Origin: Marthasterias glacialis
Taxonomy: Eukaryota > Echinodermata > Asteroidea > Forcipulatida > Asteriidae
Length of the DNA: 64,000 nucleotides
Assembly: GCA_911728455.2 (NCBI GenBank)
Contig: OU452229.1
Coordinates: 16,930,754 to 16,994,753 of the forward strand
Reading direction: 5' to 3'
In this document: positions 60,501-64,000 of the stretch, piece after piece
How the letters are laid out: every line of letters begins with the position of its first letter
How positions within the stretch are numbered: position 1 is the first letter of the stretch
The notes under the pieces: model-generated
Databases searched by the model: none
What the model saw: only the letters and a program-made list of their open reading frames with translations
Told to the model about the DNA's origin: nothing
Translations under genes and position numbers: made by a program

Positions 60501-62463
60501 CAGGCCGGAACGGTCTATCGTGAAGAGAGGACAAATCATTAATGCCTGCAGGAGTACACATGTGTATAACAAGTAGAATATGTTTTTTTTTATCTAGATG
60601 TAACTGCATCAGGGATAAAGAATATTATTTTGGTTTTATCCTTGCCTGATTATAGCCTGTAGATGTTTTCATTGAGTACACAGTGCTTTCATGCATCAGA
60701 CCAAGTTAGAATTAAAGTGGTGCGACTGGTGCGCAGCCGTTTGTGTGGCTCATTTCATTCCTGTTTTTGTTTACCGAAACTTTGTATATATACTCATCAG
60801 CCACTTCTTTACTTAAGCATTTTTCTTACGACTTTTAAAATTTTAAACATAAGTAATTTTTATTTCATTTTTTTTAGCACGTGAATGTTAGTCCTTTGGA
60901 CTTCTGTCATGTAATTTTGTGTTGAGTAATACACCCAAATGAATGAAAATGAATGAATGAATGAATGAATGAAGTATGACCAAAAACACATAATGTTGCC
61001 TTTGATGATGTTCCAAATTGACTTTTTTTTTTCTTTTTCTTTTTTACTTCAATTTTACCTTTTTAGCTGAAATTCTTGCTGGATTCTTCAATTTCTACGA
61101 TGGATTTGATTTTACGACAAATGTGATCTGCCCATTGTATGGGAAGACAGCCACTTTGTCAGAAGTCAACATCCCAGATGAGGACGGTGATTCACGAAGG
61201 TCCTTTAAGTTAGGATCAGTCAATATCAGAGATCCGTTTGAGTTATGGCATAACGTGGCTCTCAACGTCAACGAGAAGACATTAGAAAGGATTTCAAAGG
61301 AGTTTACCCAGTCTGCTAGGCTTTGTCGATTGGCAAATATGCAAGGGAGAAGTATAAATAGTGAGAACTGGGGTCTGCTAATGTTGTTCGGTACCTCGGC
61401 ATCTGAAACCTCGTCTTTAACTAAATGTTCTTCAATGAGTCCTACCGAGTCAGCAACAGACAACTACTTCAGTTTTAAAATCAATTTCAAAGTCACCCAT
61501 CTATCATCCGTGCTCCTTGCTGACCACCAAAATGCCCAGGCTAAGTCAGCTGTGTGGCGTGGTGCAGTGAAACAACTCGCATTCCATCTGCTGAAAAAGG
61601 TCTTGAAATTTGATTGTTGCTGGTTGCCAAGCGACGAGTCTGTGGAAACTCCCGAAGAACCCGTTGAGAATACCAATGAAGAACATGCAATTGCCCCTGA
61701 CTCGCCTTTTGAGGGCACTATTCAAGCAGCTGATTCTGAACGTGGAGATGCACCTCCAAGAAAACGCTGCAAGGTAGATCGTGCAGGGGAGGCTTCTCAA
61801 GAACCAGCATCGGTCCAAGAAGCCACTGGAGACGAAAACCTTGCACATAATAACTTGTGGGACTCGGAGAAAAATCAGCTTCAGTGTACGGTTTATCATC
61901 CTGTCTGGCTCGGTCGACGTAAAGCAAGACGTCAGTTAAAATCCCAAGACAGGAACCAAACAAAAACAGAAACCGGACTATCAAACATAGAGACAGCCAC
62001 CTCCAAAGGTGAAAAAAGCACTCCCTGTTTGACATCAGCATCCCAGGGACATGTAATGGTTACATCTGCAACAGATGATGACAACACTCTTAAGAAGCCG
62101 ATCATGCCTGCACCTCACAAAGAAAGCTGCTCGTTGGCTACCTCCGGGGATGATGTCCCGAGCACAGACATATCATGTGGCAACCCTCCAGGGTACCAGT
62201 TCACCGGTAATGTTCTCAATCTTGAGACACAGGTCACTGATATCATCGTTGCAGAGAAACGCCTGCGAAGTCCTTCAACCGTCACACCTGTTTTGAGATT
62301 CGGTTTGAGCATAGTTGATGATAACGTCAACGGGAGCGATGGTCTCATCCTGCTCTTTAGATCCGAGAGTGCAAATGCTAAACTGAAAGAGTTCTTTCAT
62401 TTCTTTGAGTTATTCTTCAGGAAGATGGTAGAGCAGTGTGCGATCACTGCTGCTCCAGAGTAA
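51503..62463 (+). CDS. TUT1: TUT1-like terminal uridylyltransferase (U6 TUTase / Star-PAP)
   Basis: Eight coding exons: 51503-51578, 52387-52577, 53089-53346, 54277-54528, 55646-55851, 57981-58210, 60015-60080 and 61067-62463. They total 2,676 bp, giving 891 residues (human about 874). A U1-type zinc finger has C16, C19, H32 and H38. An RRM spans about 54-127, with IFVGGL (56-61) and AHYAIVEF (90-97) as the RNP motifs. The polymerase beta-type palm has FGSS (220-223), the catalytic pair D233 and D235 (GCDLDIH) and a third Asp at 322 (LQCDVS). Then follow the PAP-associated part (RPLVFTVRHWAK, LTNYALTLMVLFYLQ) and FNFYDGFDF after the last splice. PPRKRCK (656-662) is a putative nuclear signal. 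All catalytic residues are present, so it should add nucleotides to RNA 3' ends, U6 snRNA being the known substrate of the family. Three donors are weak (GTTAGA, GTATAC, GTTACA). Confidence 0.96.
51640..52095. repeat. Old tandem pair of tRNA-bearing units in TUT1 intron 1
   Basis: Minus-strand tRNA-like sequences lie at 51671-51743 and 51980-52054, about 310 bp apart. Both keep the A-box word TCAGTTGGTAGAGCAC. Their flanks are related to the 324-bp unit at 26754: GTTCGGGGGCGCCTGTCAGA resembles GCTCGGGGGGACCAGTCAGA, and GCGAACAAAGAAAAATTGAC resembles GTGAGCAAAGAAAATTTGGC. The second copy has CTGGCTTGTAAA in the anticodon region, close to tRNA-Thr(TGT). Both copies are clearly decayed. Confidence 0.7.
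53567..53690 (+). repeat. tRNA-derived SINE fragment in TUT1 intron 3
   Basis: GTGGGTTCGAATCCCAGTCA is a strong B-box with T-stem. It is followed by CGACACCTGTGTCCTTGAGT, a tail word shared with 58905-59400 (TTGACACTTGTGTCCTTAAC). The A-box side is decayed. Confidence 0.6.
54740..54859. mobile_element. MITE-like inverted repeat in TUT1 intron 4
   Basis: GCCATTTTGAGATTTGGTGGACAC and ATTAGGTTTGGGTG are mirrored by CACCCAAACC and GTGTCCATCATATCTCAAAAAGGC. The arms are about 50 bp and imperfect. No coding capacity. Confidence 0.6.
55072..55409 (+). mobile_element. MITE copy C (GCCCCAGCTCAA family) in TUT1 intron 4
   Basis: Same family as 5420-5772, same orientation as copy D. The left end AGCCCCAGCTCAACATTGGT is intact and preceded by TTAA, and the right end is eroded (GTTGAGCTGGGTATT). 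The central palindrome is kept with one change in the left arm. Confidence 0.8.
55886..56472. mobile_element. Possible decayed inverted-repeat element in TUT1 intron 5
   Basis: TAGACCCCTTGCATC with CTCGCGTCAC on the left faces GTGACGCGACGAGAT and GATGCGGGGGGTCT on the right. The left part also carries the CAGCGCCCTCATTGAGGTCA word of the dispersed repeat at 45598 and 50605. The pairing is partial, so the borders are uncertain. Confidence 0.35.
56473..57980. other. Remainder of TUT1 intron 5
   Basis: No additional gene or clear repeat. A 119-codon frame at 56914-57273 has no recognisable content. Confidence 0.5.
58905..59400 (+). repeat. tRNA-derived SINE with conserved tail, probably interrupted
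   Basis: The start GGGCTGAGGGGTTAAGGGCA resembles the A-box of Ser/Leu-type tRNAs and GTCTGAGTCCCGGTC is the B-box region. A conserved body word, GCGTCCTTCGGATGGGACGT, lies near 59220-59240 and a T/GT-rich stretch ends it. About 200 bp of unrelated-looking sequence (58985-59190) separates head and body, which suggests a longer body or an insertion. Located in TUT1 intron 6. Confidence 0.6.
59640..59966 (+). mobile_element. MITE copy D, 48 bp before a TUT1 exon
   Basis: The ends GCCCCAGCTCAACATTGGTA and CCAATGTTGAGCTGGGGA are inverted, and TTAA precedes the left end. The central palindrome TTTTCGTCTCAGTGAGACGA plus AAACT is intact. It lies in TUT1 intron 6, and its right end is only 48 bp upstream of the 66-bp exon at 60015. 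Confidence 0.85.
60360..60517. mobile_element. 158-bp MITE, TAGACCGTTCCGGC ends, TUT1 intron 7
   Basis: ATAGACCGTTCCGGC and GCCGGAACGGTCTAT are perfect inverted copies, apart from one base at the edge. The interior is GC-rich relative to the intron and holds no frame. Because the ends are intact the copy is fairly recent. Confidence 0.75.
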
Positions 62464-64000
62464 GATGATGGGTTTATTTGTTCAAAATTTGCTTTGGATT
62501 TTGATTTTGTTTCATTTCTGTTCACGTTAAGAAAGATCTATTTTAAAAATAAGCGATTTGTTTATTGGATTTGTTTCGTGTGAAATACATCTTCAAAGTG
62601 TGGCCTTTGTTAATCTATTTTAATCACTTTTATTCCAAGTGTATGTTTGAAACTATTTTTACAGAAGTTGTTTTCCTTTTTGTTTTGCTTTTCTTTTCTT
62701 TTTTTGTATCTTTTGTTGTGTTTTTTTTTATTCCAACAACTTGAACAAACACCATAACCCTGGGGAGGGTTACATCAGTATATAATGTAAATATGTAAAT
62801 CTAAATTTTATTTGCCTTGGTGCTAAACTTTGAAATCTGAATGAAAATTTTGCTAAGAGAAGTAGCAAATTTATTTTTGATTTAGAGAGATTTAAGTCAA
62901 ACCCAACATCTTATTGTAATCGAGAGAGATGCAGCGGAACTGTGTTTGTTTTATATTTCTTTGTTTCATTTTTTTTTTTACATTTTTGTTATAAATTTAT
63001 AATTTTAAATTTTAGGTTTTGATGACCTTTTTTTCTATTATCGCAATCGTGTCTTGAGAAAAAAAAATGAAAATCAAGCCGATTATTCACTTATCTTAAA
63101 TGAAGTTGCAGATTAAAGGGTGTGCCGAACGTTGGAAAGTTACAAATACAAATGTTCACAGATATCAAGCTTGACGTGTTATAGTTTTTGAGAAATCAGT
63201 AGAACAATTAGTTTTGATTTTTGCGAGTACAAAACTTGACTTTTAAAAAGTGAAAACTTTTAAGGTTTTTGTTAACAATTTTCTCGTGACTCCGATGACC
63301 GTCTGAGCTTGAACTTGTACAAGTTTGTTATTTCATTTATCTGTTATAGCGGTCTTTGACAATGGGAGACTTTTGGGACACTAGATGGCAGCAGACTTAC
63401 CGGGTATATCCGTTGTTCTTAGAAATGTGTGCACCCGCAGAACTGGTAAACAATGGAAAAGTTTACCTGGTTAGTCTGCTGCCACCTAGCGTTTCAAAGT
63501 CTCCAATGTGGCTATATACTTAAACCCTATAGAAATATTCTTCTGAGCAAATAAAAGCACATGGTCACCGTTTAATCCTTTCTTCTCATTTCTGTGCTAG
63601 AAGTAAGCACGCAGCCTCTTTTAAAGAAATGTTGCCATTATCAAGAGTAATTCACCTTGTCTTCAAAGAAACAAGAGCGACAAGAAGATTAACTTTCCCC
63701 ACAGTATTTAACCCTACTCCCTTGTGTTTTGGTTTGAAAATGTTGGGGTTTATTTCTTCAGTTTAGACATCCAAGAAAAGAGCACAAAGTTACTAAAAGC
63801 AATGTCGGTTGAAATTGTTTTATTCTACGTTTACTCATATGAATAATCTGTGATTTAATTTCATAATATAAGCCCCCCATTCTGGAGGGAAAGACATGAT
63901 TGTGATCATTGGTATAAGGCAGAGGTAGGGTTTACCTTAAGTCTAGGAGAAAACAAAACCCAATAAATAAAATACAAATAACTATGTTTTTTCACCACAA
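62464..64000 (+). other. TUT1 3' untranslated region and downstream sequence
   Basis: A very T-rich noncoding stretch follows the stop codon. Candidate polyadenylation signals are ATTAAA at 63112-63117 and AATAAA at 63550-63555. If the second is used, the transcript would include the inverted-repeat element at 63361-63507 and could form a hairpin. No further gene is visible before the window end. Confidence 0.5.
63361..63507. mobile_element. 147-bp inverted-repeat element, ggtggcagcagact family
   Basis: AATGGGAGACTTTTGGGACA plus CTAGATGGCAGCAGACTTAC faces GGTTAGTCTGCTGCCACCTA plus GCGTTTCAAAGTCTCCAATG. The arms are about 45 bp. Relatives lie at 20993-21297 and 43442-43690. Confidence 0.75.

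Noticed and set aside
61095-62348. Four minus-strand ORFs over the last TUT1 exon
   Set aside because: Shadows of a 1.4-kb coding exon. None has recognisable content.

Overview
The window is eukaryotic and intron-rich: AT-rich DNA, exons of 66 to 1,397 bp joined by GT-AG introns, and dense short repeats. Three host genes can be read from start codon to stop codon. Their protein features, together with a single CNC bZIP gene that combines NRF1-like and NRF2-like traits, point to an invertebrate deuterostome, most likely an echinoderm such as a sea star. The species is an inference; no search was run.

Layout. From 1 to about 29.9 kb there is no gene I can identify. This part holds microsatellites, a 43-bp minisatellite, several inverted-repeat (MITE-like) elements, one recent tandem array of a 324-bp unit carrying a tRNA-like sequence, and three weak coding candidates (4.7, 13.2 and 15.5 kb). 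From 29.9 to 36.8 kb lies an NFE2L (NRF) CNC-bZIP transcription factor gene on the + strand, with four coding exons and 763 codons. From 40.0 to 47.2 kb lies a NEMP (nuclear envelope integral membrane protein) gene on the - strand, with eight coding exons and 409 codons. From 47.2 to 51.5 kb is an intergenic region crowded with foldback elements, including an 826-bp one with a 9-bp target duplication. From 51.5 to 62.5 kb lies a TUT1-like terminal uridylyltransferase gene on the + strand, with eight coding exons and 891 codons, followed by a long 3' untranslated region that reaches towards the window end.

For all three genes the exon phases close exactly: the summed exon lengths are multiples of three and end in a stop codon. 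The genes do not form a pathway. NFE2L is a stress and proteasome-recovery regulator expected to start in the ER membrane, NEMP is an inner nuclear membrane protein, and TUT1 is a nuclear RNA nucleotidyltransferase. Their linkage is still notable, because in human NFE2-family and NEMP-family genes lie on the same chromosome arms near HOX clusters. No prokaryote-like system, CRISPR array or new enzymatic system was seen. The most unusual non-gene structure is the tRNA-bearing repeat that forms tandem arrays at two separate loci.
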